Assembly: GCA_947085815.1 (NCBI GenBank)
Contig: CAMTXU010000007.1
Coordinates: 1-64,000, forward strand
Direction of reading: 5' to 3'
DNA from: Fen-1258 sp947085815
Lineage (GTDB): Bacteria; Bacteroidota; Ignavibacteria; Ignavibacteriales; Melioribacteraceae
Length of the DNA: 64,000 bases
Shown: one piece after another, positions 1-9,280 of the stretch
Layout: each line of letters opens with the position of its first letter
How positions within the stretch are numbered: position 1 is the first letter of the stretch
Translations under genes and position numbers: made by a program
Notes under the pieces: generated by a model
Databases searched by the model: none
Seen by the model: the letters and a program-made list of their open reading frames with translations, nothing else
Told to the model about the DNA's origin: nothing

Positions 1-1
1 G

Positions 2-244
2 CCGGGCGCCTCCCTAACTTGAAATCACAAATTGTGATTTCAAGTTAGGGAGTTCCGCTTTTGTCAACTGAAACATAAAATCTTTTGGGAATCTATCAAT
101 GTTTCTTTTCACTGCTTGAATTAAAGCGCGTGACTCTACAGAATACAGTTCTGCTAAATAAGTGCTTAACATTACCTTTTGACCACGAATAATAAATATC
201 CTTTTTTCAATTGTCTCGGTTAGTGTAAGATTTTCATTAAACAT
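2..244 (-). pseudogene. ORF6N-domain DNA-binding protein, broken by an in-frame TAG and cut by the window edge
   Basis: The reading frame begins with ATG at 244 and gives 76 residues with the ORF6N signature (IRGQKVMLSTYLAELY, then VKRNIDRFPKDFMFQLT). ORF6N domains are DNA-binding modules of phage and mobile-element regulators. The frame stops at a TAG (16-14) directly after SQFVISS. The codons beyond it, up to the window edge, read G-G-A-R, which is the usual continuation of the family (SSWGGxR). The TAG therefore most simply replaces a Trp TGG codon inside the domain, and the rest of the gene lies outside the window. The ATG overlaps the stop of the upstream phosphatase gene by 8 bases (ATGTTTAA), suggesting coupling. 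A sequencing error at the stop cannot be excluded. Confidence 0.7.
10..52. repeat. Perfect 43-bp palindrome inside the ORF6N gene
   Basis: Two 21-base arms (10-30 and 32-52) are exact reverse complements around a single central A at 31. The palindrome lies in coding sequence for L-P-N-L-K-S-Q-F-V-I-S-S and includes the TAG that ends the frame. If base 15 were C, as a TGG codon requires, the arms would have one mismatch (15 against 47). Confidence 0.9.
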
Positions 245-2696
245 AATTATCCCCAGTGTTCAAACGTTTTAAAATAACCAGCGTCATATCGTCGTGCTGA
301 GGATAATTATCTACAAACTTTCTTACTTCTTTTAGAATTAGATCGAGCAACTCACGTGTACTTTGATTTCTATTTGCCTCAATCAGTTTAATTAATCGTT
401 CTTCGCTGTATTCCTCATGCCGTTCATTCATTGCTTCTGTAAATCCGTCCGTGTAAAGAACAAATACATCTCCGTGATTCAAAGAAATTTCCTCTTCGTC
501 AAGAGTAGATGTAAAAATATGTCCCTCTTCAAGACCCAATGCCATTCCCTTACTGTGCAGCAGTTTTGTATTGCCTCCCATTTCACTGCATAGAATACCC
601 GGATTGTGACCGGCGCGTGAATACATAATAGTATTTTTGTTTGTATCAAGAATGGCGTAGAACATACTGACAAAAGTATTTTTCTCAATTGTCTTATAAA
701 GAAGGCGATTTACTTTTCCTAATACATTACGTGGAGAAATATCTTCTTCGGCATGAGCCTGAAGAATTCCTTTTGTGAGAGTCATATAGATTGCTGCGCC
801 GACACCTTTTCCTGAAACGTCTCCGATGGCAATTCCTAATTTATTGCCGCTGAGTTTTACAAAATCGAAATAATCACCGCCCGCTTCGATTGCGGGAATG
901 CTGATGGCAGAAATTTCGTAACCCGGAATTTTAGGTTCTTCTTTAGGCAGCAAACTCAATTGAACTTTAGCAGCGATTTCTAATTCTTTTTTCAATCGCT
1001 CTCTTTCCGATATTCTTTGAATGTGAGTTGGAACTCCGTAATCTTCTAAAACAAATTCTCGTTTTCGTAGCCAGCTTATGAGATAGATAAGCGGAGTTGC
1101 AGCGAAAAAAATACACAAAACTATGAAGTTGATTTGATAAAAACTGTTTGGACTTGCGACAAGAACCAGTCCGTAGGAGATTAAAGTTGCATGGAAAAAC
1201 ATACTTCCAATTGTTAGAAGATCAAATAAGAAATAGATATATCCTACAGCGCAACCAAAAAGAAAATATGAGAGTAGATCAATAGCAAAATTATTTAGTG
1301 ATGGCGGCGTCTGAGCAATTACCGCACCTAACATTGTAACAAAGCCTGCAAGAAAAATAGATACCCATTTTCTTTTCCACCGCTGATAAGAAATATTTAT
1401 GATGAAAAATGAAATTACAACACTCGATAAAGTGGCGGAGGTTAATGAATGAAGAATTATATAAGCTGCCGGCGAAAAACCCATAAAGATTTCGAACATC
1501 GATAAGTTACTGATGAAAACAGTTGAATGAGGTTTGTTCAATAAGAGTGTCACCGCGATATTAATTACCACGTAACCGATTGCCAAAACCATTCCTCTCA
1601 TTAAGGATGTACCTGTGGCAATTGTTGTCCAATGACCTTTAACAAATCCATCAATGCCCTTCATTTTTTCTGGCCAAAGACCTCTCGCATAAGATTCCCC
1701 AACAGCCCATCCGGCAAAAAGAAGGAGACTTATGAAAAACGGTACAACAATACCGTATAAGATCAGCGCTATAACTTTTGTCATGAAGTAATTTAAATCT
1801 CCCAAGCCAATCCCTTTACCGAAACCGGGCCAAATATTTGTCCAGAAAAGAAGAGCCAACAAAAAATAAAAGAGAAAAAGATTTCGCCCCATTGAAAACC
1901 AAATTTCTCCCTGATGGTACTTTTTTAAGAAAAGGAAAAATGCAAGCATCATTAGAAAAATTACAAATATCAGAGAGCCCGTACCGAAAAGTGCCTCGCC
2001 TACTTCAAAATATTTGCGTTCGGACTCCGGCACTTCAAAAGAATAAGAATATCCTCCAATTAGATTTCCTAAAACGGTCCCTTTAATTATCCACTTGCCC
2101 GCTATACTTTTTTCTTCCCGCTCCCACTGAAAAGTAAAGTCCGTTCTTTTACCAGCATTGTTTTGATTATTCTGTGTGAGATTATATTTGCTCAGATCTA
2201 AATTTGTATTCGATGAGAGATAATTTTTAATCAGAGAAAGCGCTTCATCCTCTTTAATGGAAGGTATTTCAACTGTATTTGGTAATGTCTGAATGAAGCC
2301 GGATACACGTCCATCAGAACTAATACTTACTTTGTAATTTTTCTGCGGTAACGACTTATTTAGATTTTGGTGAATGAAAACTTCCCAGCCGCGGGTTGGC
2401 CAATTTTTATCCTCAAGAATTTTTTTGTAACCTTCTGTTCCAAGTTCCTTCAAAAAATATTTATTCTCTATCGGATGGGATTCAACAAATGCTTCCCTGT
2501 AAAAACCATCTAACGGGATATTCTGATTTTTTAAAAAATCTTCTGCAATTTTTATCGCTTGCGGACGGGTGATTTCCAATGTTAAACTGTTATATGTCCC
2601 GTAAGGATAGAGGATTAGAATTACGCCGAAAAAAACGATTCCAGCAATTATCCAATACTTATGATTAGCGAACGAAAGTTTCATCTGTGAACTCAT
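237..2696 (-). CDS. Multipass membrane protein with C-terminal SpoIIE/RsbU-type PP2C phosphatase domain
   Basis: The 819-residue protein has one N-terminal membrane segment (about residues 12-32), a non-membrane domain of about 200 residues, a block of many hydrophobic segments (about 240-560) and a cytoplasmic C-terminal phosphatase of the SpoIIE/RsbU group. Metal-binding and core motifs are present: EAGGDYFDF, GDVSGKGVGAA, AGHNPG, YTDGFTEA and HDDMTLV. A short linker rich in charged residues (ISERERLKKELEIAAKVQ) joins membrane part and phosphatase. Such enzymes dephosphorylate Ser/Thr on anti-sigma antagonists in partner-switching pathways; no anti-sigma or antagonist gene is next to it, so the partner is unknown. 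The first ATG (2696) and a second one five codons later are both plausible starts. The ORF6N gene follows with a short overlap. Confidence 0.9.
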   Translation of the reverse strand: MSSQMKLSFANHKYWIIAGIVFFGVILILYPYGTYNSLTLEITRPQAIKIAEDFLKNQNIPLDGFYREAFVESHPIENKYFLKELGTEGYKKILEDKNWPTRGWEVFIHQNLNKSLPQKNYKVSISSDGRVSGFIQTLPNTVEIPSIKEDEALSLIKNYLSSNTNLDLSKYNLTQNNQNNAGKRTDFTFQWEREEKSIAGKWIIKGTVLGNLIGGYSYSFEVPESERKYFEVGEALFGTGSLIFVIFLMMLAFFLFLKKYHQGEIWFSMGRNLFLFYFLLALLFWTNIWPGFGKGIGLGDLNYFMTKVIALILYGIVVPFFISLLLFAGWAVGESYARGLWPEKMKGIDGFVKGHWTTIATGTSLMRGMVLAIGYVVINIAVTLLLNKPHSTVFISNLSMFEIFMGFSPAAYIILHSLTSATLSSVVISFFIINISYQRWKRKWVSIFLAGFVTMLGAVIAQTPPSLNNFAIDLLSYFLFGCAVGYIYFLFDLLTIGSMFFHATLISYGLVLVASPNSFYQINFIVLCIFFAATPLIYLISWLRKREFVLEDYGVPTHIQRISERERLKKELEIAAKVQLSLLPKEEPKIPGYEISAISIPAIEAGGDYFDFVKLSGNKLGIAIGDVSGKGVGAAIYMTLTKGILQAHAEEDISPRNVLGKVNRLLYKTIEKNTFVSMFYAILDTNKNTIMYSRAGHNPGILCSEMGGNTKLLHSKGMALGLEEGHIFTSTLDEEEISLNHGDVFVLYTDGFTEAMNERHEEYSEERLIKLIEANRNQSTRELLDLILKEVRKFVDNYPQHDDMTLVILKRLNTGDNYV

Positions 2697-3171
2697 CTGC
2701 TTTTTCTCTTGTATTTAAGACGGCTTAAAAATAGAAATGTTTGTATAGAGTAGCAATAAAACTACTAGATGTACGTGGTGGTAAACTATTCCGAAACTGG
2801 TAAAGATTATGCGCCTTCAGCTTTTTTTTATAATCGGCAAATTCACGGTCAGAACCGAGATTATGTGTAATTGTACAATCCCCTGGATATGCTTTAGCAC
2901 CAAGGAAAAAATAGATGAATTTTTAACTTGACAAATCCATATATAAAGAATACGTTCTAATTGAAATTAATGTAGTTCCAGACAAGAGGGAAATTTGGTA
3001 GTCATTCTTACTACTTTCTGCCTACTACCTACTAATTACTACCTACTGTTTACTGCTGACTATAACTTCTTCCTCCATGCTGTTAAAAATAAATCTATTC
3101 TAGATACATATTTTGTTGGATTTACGTAATGCAATTCTTAATCAAAACAAAAAATAAAATCAGAGGTAAAA
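2697..3171. other. Divergent intergenic region with a CTACT-rich repeat
   Basis: This 475-base stretch separates the minus-strand phosphatase gene from the plus-strand lipoprotein gene and must hold both promoters. The only distinct structure is a low-complexity tract at about 3000-3062 built from variants of CTACTACC and TTACTACC. No open frame with protein-like composition was seen. Confidence 0.6.
3000..3062. repeat. Degenerate CTACCTACT tandem tract
   Basis: About 60 bases consist of imperfect repeats of a 7-8 base unit (CTACTAC, CTACCTA, TTACTAC). It lies between two divergent genes and has no coding potential. Its role is unknown; similar low-complexity tracts can arise by slippage. 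Confidence 0.6.
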
Positions 3172-3660
3172 ATGAAAAAAATAATTGCAGTCATATTGAT
3201 GTCTTCATTGCTAATTAGCGGTTGTGCTTATAACATTACTAAAGGAGATTATGAGGACAATCAAAAATATTATGAGAGAGTAAATAAAATTTGCGAGGAC
3301 AAGGATGAGTTATCAATTGTTACTAAAAATAACAGAAGTTTTAAAGGGAAAAGTCTTGTAATGGTTAATGACACTACAAGTTTTATTAACCTTGAGTTAA
3401 ATTCTATCGAAAAAATTAATACAAACGATATTTCCCAAATCGAATTTGAAGGGACAGGGTCATCTACTTTTGAAGGGGTATTGTTTGGAGGGCTAGCTGG
3501 TGGATTAGTTGCAAATATTCTTTCTAATCCAGTAGATTCTAGTCACGCAAGACAGGGGAAAGCTATTTATCTCTTGCTAGGAATAGCAGGTGGTTCAATA
3601 ATTGGTATTATATACAGTATTATGAACCCAAGCAATACTACTATTATCATAACAAAATAA
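3172..3660 (+). CDS. Small lipoprotein with a glycine-rich hydrophobic C-terminal half
   Basis: The 162-residue product starts with a lipoprotein signal peptide (MKKIIAVILMSSLLISGC), so Cys18 would be lipidated. The middle is a small polar domain (about 25-100), followed by two hydrophobic glycine-rich stretches (GVLFGGLAGGLVANIL and LLGIAGGSIIGIIYS), which resemble a glycine-zipper hairpin that could insert into a membrane. A good ribosome-binding site (CAGAGG) lies before the ATG. The next gene starts 12 bases downstream, so the two are probably co-transcribed. No function can be named. Confidence 0.8.
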   Translation: MKKIIAVILMSSLLISGCAYNITKGDYEDNQKYYERVNKICEDKDELSIVTKNNRSFKGKSLVMVNDTTSFINLELNSIEKINTNDISQIEFEGTGSSTFEGVLFGGLAGGLVANILSNPVDSSHARQGKAIYLLLGIAGGSIIGIIYSIMNPSNTTIIITK

Positions 3661-3672
3661 TGAGGGAAAAAA

Positions 3673-5544
3673 ATGAAAAGGATTATATGTGTAATATTTT
3701 TTCTTATAAGTTGTATGAACATAATTTTTGCGCATGATTATGGTGTTCATCAACATTTAGTCAGAGAATCTTACAAATTACTCAAATCTTATGTCGGTCA
3801 AGACATTCGTGAAATGAAAGATCATGTCGGTTATAATGAGGTAGGTATTAGTGTTTTTAATCCAGGGAATTTACTTGTAATCGGAACTCATAGAGAGGAT
3901 GAAGAGGATCCGGTTTATCAAAATGGTTTTCCTTTTGGATGGACTGTAACAAATACTCACTTTTGGGATCCAGATAGAGGTGATGACTCGCATTTCAATT
4001 TGTTGGGAATAGTATATGATAATGCATATCAAAAAGCCATCAAATATTACTATGGTGGATATATTCTATCTATTCCCGCATCTATTCCGTGCGTTATAGA
4101 AAGAAAATTACGTGTTCATACTGCTCTTGGTGATGAATTAATTATTTATCCTGATGAACCTCAATATGGCGGATTTTATTTATCATATTATAGTTTAGTT
4201 GATTTTTATAAAAACTTAAGACTAAAAACTCAACTAATTGGAAAAAATCAGATGTGGAATGTCACAAAACAAAGATGGGAGTATTGGAATGGAGACGTAT
4301 ACGTTTCAAGAGAACTACGCGATGCCCTAATTTGGGAGATATTAGGACGAGTGACACATCTTCTCGGTGATATGACTGTTCCCGCCCATACTCTTAATGA
4401 TCCGCATCCACCAACAAACCCAGATAGCTATGAGAATTGGATGAATCAACCCTCGATTTATAATCAATGGACTTATCAAAATGCGATAAATCAAGGGGAA
4501 TTAATTGACGTAACCTACGATTATAATCCATTGAAGTCATTATTTTACCCAACAGCTCAGATTGCGAATTTCTTTAGTAGTAATGATGTTGATGGAAACA
4601 ACATTAACGATATCAATGATTCATTTATCTTATATCCTGGACTTTCAGAGATGATTCAGCATCTGAATAGTGAGTTTAATGGACCACCAGATAAAACCGT
4701 TCATTGGCTTTCCGGTACATCGGAGCATGCCTTTGTATACGGAATCAGAGCGATAGCCGGTTTTCTTTATTTATTTGCAAAAGAAGCTAATCTTTTGCCA
4801 ACACCATTAACTTATGCGTATGTTTCAGGAACCTATGAGTTATATCTTGGTGGTACAGGTAATTGGTATGTTCAATTGGGAAACGGTTTTTCGCCATTTA
4901 CGTATCAATGGGAAATAATGTATTTAGAAGGCGTTGGTTATTTGCAAACCTATGAAAGTGTAAAAAAGGAGAAAGAAAAACGGGAGAAAGATAAAGAGAA
5001 GAAAAAAGACGGAGATATTACAATTGAATCTGTTCCAAGTAATTATTGATTTTCAGTCGGTACAAACTCATCTACTTTTAGTAAACCTCACAATCCTTAT
5101 GACTTGCGCGATTATAAGTTAAGATGCACGGTTACAGACCGAAGCAGCACAACAAAAACATCAAACGAATGGTATGTTGATGTTCTCTCTACATCTCCTC
5201 CTCAATATGCTGTTGAGGATAATGACGGGTTGAAACAAGAAAAATATATTGCAAATGCAGCAGAGGAAGAATCAATTCCAACAGATTTTTCTCTTGGGCA
5301 GAATTACCCAAATCCATTCAACCCAACAACAAAGATCTCATATTCGTTGCCCGATGCAAATTTTGTAACGTTAAAAATTTATGATATGCTAGGAAGTGAG
5401 GTTGCTACTCTTGTTAATGAGAACAAACCTGCCGGAAAGTTTGAAGTTGAATTTGACGCTTCAAGACTTTCAAGCGGGGCTTATGTCTACAAACTTGTTG
5501 CAGGTAATTATCAGTTAACCAAGAAAATGCAGCTTGTGAAATAA
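3673..5544 (+). pseudogene. Secreted zinc-dependent phospholipase C/nuclease-like protein with T9SS tail, interrupted by TGA
   Basis: One reading frame runs from the ATG at 3673 to the TAA at 5544 and is broken only by TGA at 5047-5049. The first part (458 residues) has a signal peptide ending near FAHD and the His/Asp-rich pattern of zinc-dependent phospholipase C or P1-nuclease folds (GVHQHLVRES, THFWDPDRGDDSHF, HLLGDMTVPAHT). The second part continues an Ig-like or PKD-like domain (YKLRCTVTD) and ends with a T9SS sorting domain (NYPNPFNPTTKISY to the C-terminal KKMQLVK). The residues around the stop (PSNY-stop-FSVGT) suggest a lost Trp (TGG to TGA). Without readthrough the product would lose its T9SS signal and stay in the periplasm. 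A ribosome-binding site (GAGGG) precedes the start. Confidence 0.75.
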
Positions 5545-5559
5545 TTATCAGTCTATCTT

Positions 5560-5601
5560 TAGAAGCCATTCTTATTATTGTAAGAGTGGCTTCTTTTTTC
5601 A
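5560..5601 (+). terminator. Rho-independent terminator after the T9SS gene
   Basis: A 14-base stem (AGAAGCCATTCTTA paired with TAAGAGTGGCTTCT, one G-U pair) with a short loop is followed by TTTTTT. It lies 15 bases after the stop of the phospholipase-like gene. The stem also overlaps the broken end of the hemerythrin stub on the other strand. Confidence 0.85.
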
Positions 5602-5686
5602 TCAATCTTTCAATCAAATTTTTATGCTGCTCATCAATAGCATTTATTCCAATGCTATAAGATTCTTTCCAAATAATCTGGCTCAT
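5600..5686 (-). pseudogene. Bacteriohemerythrin 5' stub
   Basis: On the minus strand an ATG at 5686 has a canonical ribosome-binding site (AAGGAG, six bases upstream) and encodes about 28 residues that match the start of bacteriohemerythrin (WKESYSIGINAIDEQHK, then NLIERL). This region of the family holds the first iron-ligand His in the QHK motif. Similarity ends abruptly where the terminator of the convergent T9SS gene begins, so the remaining roughly 100 residues and the other iron ligands are missing. The gene appears to have been cut when the neighbouring segment arrived or rearranged. It is the divergent neighbour of purL. Confidence 0.65.
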
Positions 5687-5824
5687 ATAATTCTCCTTTT
5701 CATTACGTTCTTTAGAGTCGTATTTTCTTTTGATTTAATTGCTAGGGGTTATATTTTACCCGAAGTCAATGCAGTAAAAAATTATTATATTAACCGTACA
5801 AATTGATAATTTCTATAATGGATA

Positions 5825-8053
5825 ATGAAAGAACCGGAAGTAAACTTTGAATTAGCGAGCGAACACGGATTAACGGAAGAAGAATATAACGTAATTTGTG
5901 AACGTTTGGGTCGAATTCCGACTTTTACTGAGCTTGGTGTTTTTTCTGTGATGTGGAGTGAGCATTGCAGCTATAAAAATTCCATTGCGTTACTTAAGAC
6001 TCTACCACGCAGCGGCGGAAGATTGCTCGTTAACGCGGGGGAAGAAAATGCCGGTCTGGTTGATATCGGTGACGGACTTGCAGTAGCGTTTAAAATAGAA
6101 AGCCACAATCACCCATCTGCAGTTGAACCATTCCAGGGTGCCGCAACAGGTGTAGGCGGAATTTTACGCGATATCTTTACTATGGGTGCGCGCCCCATCG
6201 CATGTTTGAATTCACTTCGCTTTGGTCCGTTATCGGATCCGAAAACGCGGTTTCTGTTTGAAGGTGTTGTAAAAGGAATAGGACAGTACGGAAATTGTTT
6301 TGGCGTTCCTACAGTCGGCGGCGAAATTTATTTTGATGAATCATATAAAGGAAATCCGCTTGTCAACGCGATGGCAATTGGAATTGTAGATACAAAATAT
6401 GTTGTTTCTGCCACCGCAAAAGGTCATGGTAATCCGGTAATGATTGTCGGCTCATCTACCGGACGGGATGGAATACACGGTGCTACATTTGCCTCCGAAG
6501 AAATTTCGGAAAAGTCGGAAGCCAAACGTCCCTCAGTACAGGTTGGAGATCCTTTCACAGAAAAACTTCTTCTTGAGGCAACGCTCGAAATTATCAAGCA
6601 AGATTTGGTAATTGGTATTCAAGATATGGGCGCGGCGGGTATTTCATGCTCAACTTCGGAGATGAGCGCTAAAGGGAAATCGGGAATGATCATCGACCTG
6701 AATAAAGTACCGCTAAGAGAGGAAGGAATGACCGCCTACGAAATTATGCTGTCGGAAAGTCAAGAGAGAATGCTTGTTGTTGCCAAAAATGGATGTGAAG
6801 AAAAAGTTAAAGCGATTTTTGAAAAGTGGGATTTACACTGTGAGACTATAGGTGAAGTTACCGATGACGAAAAAGTAATAATAAATTATGAAGGGGAGAA
6901 AAAAGTTGAGATACCGCCGGTTGAGTTGGTACTTGGTGGTAACGCGCCGGTTTACATCCGCGAAACATTGGAACCAATATATCTGGAAAAGACACGGAAA
7001 TTTAATTTGAAGAGTTTACCGGAACCAGAGTGTATCTCAGAAACATTCGAAAAAATATTTTCATCGCCGAATATTGCGTCAAAGCAGTGGGTATTTCAGC
7101 AGTATGATTCTATGGTTCGTACCAATACAGTAGTTGGTCCCGGTTCAGATGCCGCGGTAATACATATAAAAGATACAAATAAAGCACTCGCGGCTAAAAC
7201 AGATTGCAACGGCAGATATGTCTATCTCAATCCAAAGGAAGGAACAAAGATTGCTGTTGCCGAATCTGCTCGCAACGTAGTATGCAGTGGGGCAGTCCCT
7301 CTTGCAATAACGAATTGTCTGAATTTTGGAAATCCTTATAAACCGGAAATGTACTGGACATTCAAAAAAGCAATTGAGGGAATGGGAGTAGCGTGTAAAT
7401 TTTTTAATACACCGGTTACAGGAGGTAATGTTAGTTTCTATAATGAAAGCCCCGATGCTTCGGTTTATCCAACTCCGGTTATTGGAATGGTAGGGTTAAT
7501 TGAAAAGTTAGAAAATATTACAACCGCACAATTTAAAGACTATGGTGATTTGATTTATCTTCTTGGCGAAGATTATGAAGAAGTTGGCGGAAGCGAATAC
7601 ATGAAGGTCATTCACGATTTAGTGACCGGGGAAATTCCTAAAATAGATTTACAGACAGAGGTAGATTTACACAAACTTATTCTTCAGCTTATTGATAATG
7701 GATTGGTTAAATCCGCACATGATGTTTCCGACGGAGGAATTTTGTGCGCGCTTGCCGAATGCTCTATTATCAATCAAGAAAAACCAATCGGTTCACGAGT
7801 TCACATCCCGGTTAAAACACGGGAAGATTTTTCATTCTTCTCCGAAACACAATCTCGTGTGATTGTTTCGGTGAATCCGGATAATAAAGAAAAATTTGAA
7901 GAGATCGCCTCAAAAAGTTTCACACCTTTTATGTTGATCGGCGAAACTGGCGGTAAGAGTTTGAACGTAAACGACCAATATGATTTTTCAATTCCACATT
8001 TAATTGATTTATACTTTTCTTCAATCCGTAAGAGAATGAATGTTACGTTTTAA
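5825..8053 (+). CDS. purL: Phosphoribosylformylglycinamidine synthase subunit PurL
   Basis: The 742-residue protein is the small-type PurL that makes FGAM from FGAR, ATP and ammonia in purine biosynthesis, together with PurQ and PurS (not in this window). Typical motifs are seen: MWSEHCSYK near the N-terminus, ESHNHPSAVEPFQGAATGVGG, the second repeat with VGPGSDAAV, and SAHDVSDGG near the C-terminus. Length and domain duplication fit the family. The ATG at 5825 begins just before the conserved GLTEEEYN segment. The gene overlaps the following membrane-protein gene by 14 bases. No PUR riboswitch or operator was recognised upstream. Confidence 0.97.
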   Translation: MKEPEVNFELASEHGLTEEEYNVICERLGRIPTFTELGVFSVMWSEHCSYKNSIALLKTLPRSGGRLLVNAGEENAGLVDIGDGLAVAFKIESHNHPSAVEPFQGAATGVGGILRDIFTMGARPIACLNSLRFGPLSDPKTRFLFEGVVKGIGQYGNCFGVPTVGGEIYFDESYKGNPLVNAMAIGIVDTKYVVSATAKGHGNPVMIVGSSTGRDGIHGATFASEEISEKSEAKRPSVQVGDPFTEKLLLEATLEIIKQDLVIGIQDMGAAGISCSTSEMSAKGKSGMIIDLNKVPLREEGMTAYEIMLSESQERMLVVAKNGCEEKVKAIFEKWDLHCETIGEVTDDEKVIINYEGEKKVEIPPVELVLGGNAPVYIRETLEPIYLEKTRKFNLKSLPEPECISETFEKIFSSPNIASKQWVFQQYDSMVRTNTVVGPGSDAAVIHIKDTNKALAAKTDCNGRYVYLNPKEGTKIAVAESARNVVCSGAVPLAITNCLNFGNPYKPEMYWTFKKAIEGMGVACKFFNTPVTGGNVSFYNESPDASVYPTPVIGMVGLIEKLENITTAQFKDYGDLIYLLGEDYEEVGGSEYMKVIHDLVTGEIPKIDLQTEVDLHKLILQLIDNGLVKSAHDVSDGGILCALAECSIINQEKPIGSRVHIPVKTREDFSFFSETQSRVIVSVNPDNKEKFEEIASKSFTPFMLIGETGGKSLNVNDQYDFSIPHLIDLYFSSIRKRMNVTF

Positions 8054-8972
8054 AATTCTAAAAAGGATTGCTTCTGTAATTTCTTTATCCACTTACAGAA
8101 AAATAATTGATTTTCTCCGGTACTACGTATTGGGATTGTTCAGGCGTATGGATGAGAATAATCTTTTTTTTGCTGGCTCAGGAATTTCATTTTCACTTTT
8201 TCTCGGCATGATTCCTTTCATACTATTTATCTTTTCTCTTCTCGGAAATATTTTTGATCAATCGGTCATCGAGACTCAGATAAATAACGTAATTGATCAA
8301 GCCATTCCTTATTCATCTTATGCAAATTATGTCAAACGGTTAATCGTTTCCAGACTTCCCGAGGTGATTGAATATACAACCCTAGCGGGATTTCTCGGCG
8401 CAATTGGTCTGCTTTTCACTTCAACCTGGATATTCAGCAGCATTAGAACTATTCTAAATCAGATTTATCACGTCAAGATAATGAAAGGCTTTCTGTACGG
8501 ATTATTCCGGGACGTATTAATGGTAATTCTACTTGTGTTTTTGATCTCCTTTACTACATTTCTCTACCCTGCAATAAAATTATTTTACGAAGTGACGAAA
8601 TATTATCCTACAATACAACAGATGACAAGCAGCTCAATCTGGAATTTCGGACTCTCGGCTGTCTCACTCGCGTTAATGTTTGTAATGTTTTTCCTCCTTT
8701 ATTACTTAATTCCCTATGAACAACTTGGTAAAAAAGTTGCAATGGTGAGCGCATTTTGGGCAACTCTTCTTTGGGAAATCGCACGGAATATTTTTAAGTA
8801 CTATTTGGATAATATGCTTTCCGGAAATCCGCTCTATGGTGCCTTTGTTTTAATCCTGGCAATATTATTATGGGTATTCTACTCTGCCTGTCTATTTATA
8901 GTTGGTGCAGAGATAGGACAATTGTACCGCGAAAGACGGTCAGCAATTCATGAAAATGAAATGGCACTTTAG
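8040..8972 (+). CDS. YihY/virulence factor BrkB family membrane protein
   Basis: This 310-residue protein has the typical pattern of the YihY/BrkB family: a conserved first segment (AGSGISFSLFLGMIPFILF), about six membrane helices, and the motif FWATLLWEIARNIFKYYL with GAFVLILAILLWVFYSA near the end. Members were once misnamed RNase BN; their transport or envelope role is not settled. The ATG lies inside the 3' end of purL, so it may be translationally coupled. An AT-rich 11-base hairpin (8954-8987) spans the stop codon and could act as a weak transcript end. Confidence 0.92.
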   Translation: MLRFKILKRIASVISLSTYRKIIDFLRYYVLGLFRRMDENNLFFAGSGISFSLFLGMIPFILFIFSLLGNIFDQSVIETQINNVIDQAIPYSSYANYVKRLIVSRLPEVIEYTTLAGFLGAIGLLFTSTWIFSSIRTILNQIYHVKIMKGFLYGLFRDVLMVILLVFLISFTTFLYPAIKLFYEVTKYYPTIQQMTSSSIWNFGLSAVSLALMFVMFFLLYYLIPYEQLGKKVAMVSAFWATLLWEIARNIFKYYLDNMLSGNPLYGAFVLILAILLWVFYSACLFIVGAEIGQLYRERRSAIHENEMAL

Positions 8973-9280
8973 TTTCATTTCATTTTGCGCATGATAATTT
9001 ATCATATCGTTTGAAGCGGAAGAAGAATTGCTAATTCAACTGATTACGCGAAATAAAAATAACTTTTAAAAATTACTGAAAATTCTGGAGCAATATATAT
9101 GATTTGGCAATTTTCTGGGAACTTGAACCAACCGAGGATGTTGAATCAACATTAGATAATTTTTAATTCTAAACCAGAAAGTTCAATAAAGAATAAAGAT
9201 GTAGTAAATATGATCAGAGGCTGTATAAATACGATTCTGAAACAGAGAGAAAAATAAAATACAAATAGTGGAGATAGATT
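8973..9280. other. Intergenic region, possibly with a decayed gene tail
   Basis: The region is AT-rich. From 9080 to 9166 one plus-strand frame reads like the end of a protein (IFWELEPTEDVESTLDNF, then TAA) but is preceded by a stop and has no start, so it may be a gene remnant or chance. The last 20 bases hold the ribosome-binding site (GTGGAG) of the next gene. Confidence 0.35.

Noticed and set aside
5047..5049. TGA read as tryptophan (changed genetic code)
   Set aside because: Several intact core genes (rimP, truB, ribF, dusB) end in TGA at the expected family length, so TGA is a normal stop here.
9080..9166. Protein-like gene end (IFWELEPTEDVESTLDNF)
   Set aside because: Only 28 codons, no start and no recognised family; described only in the gap entry.
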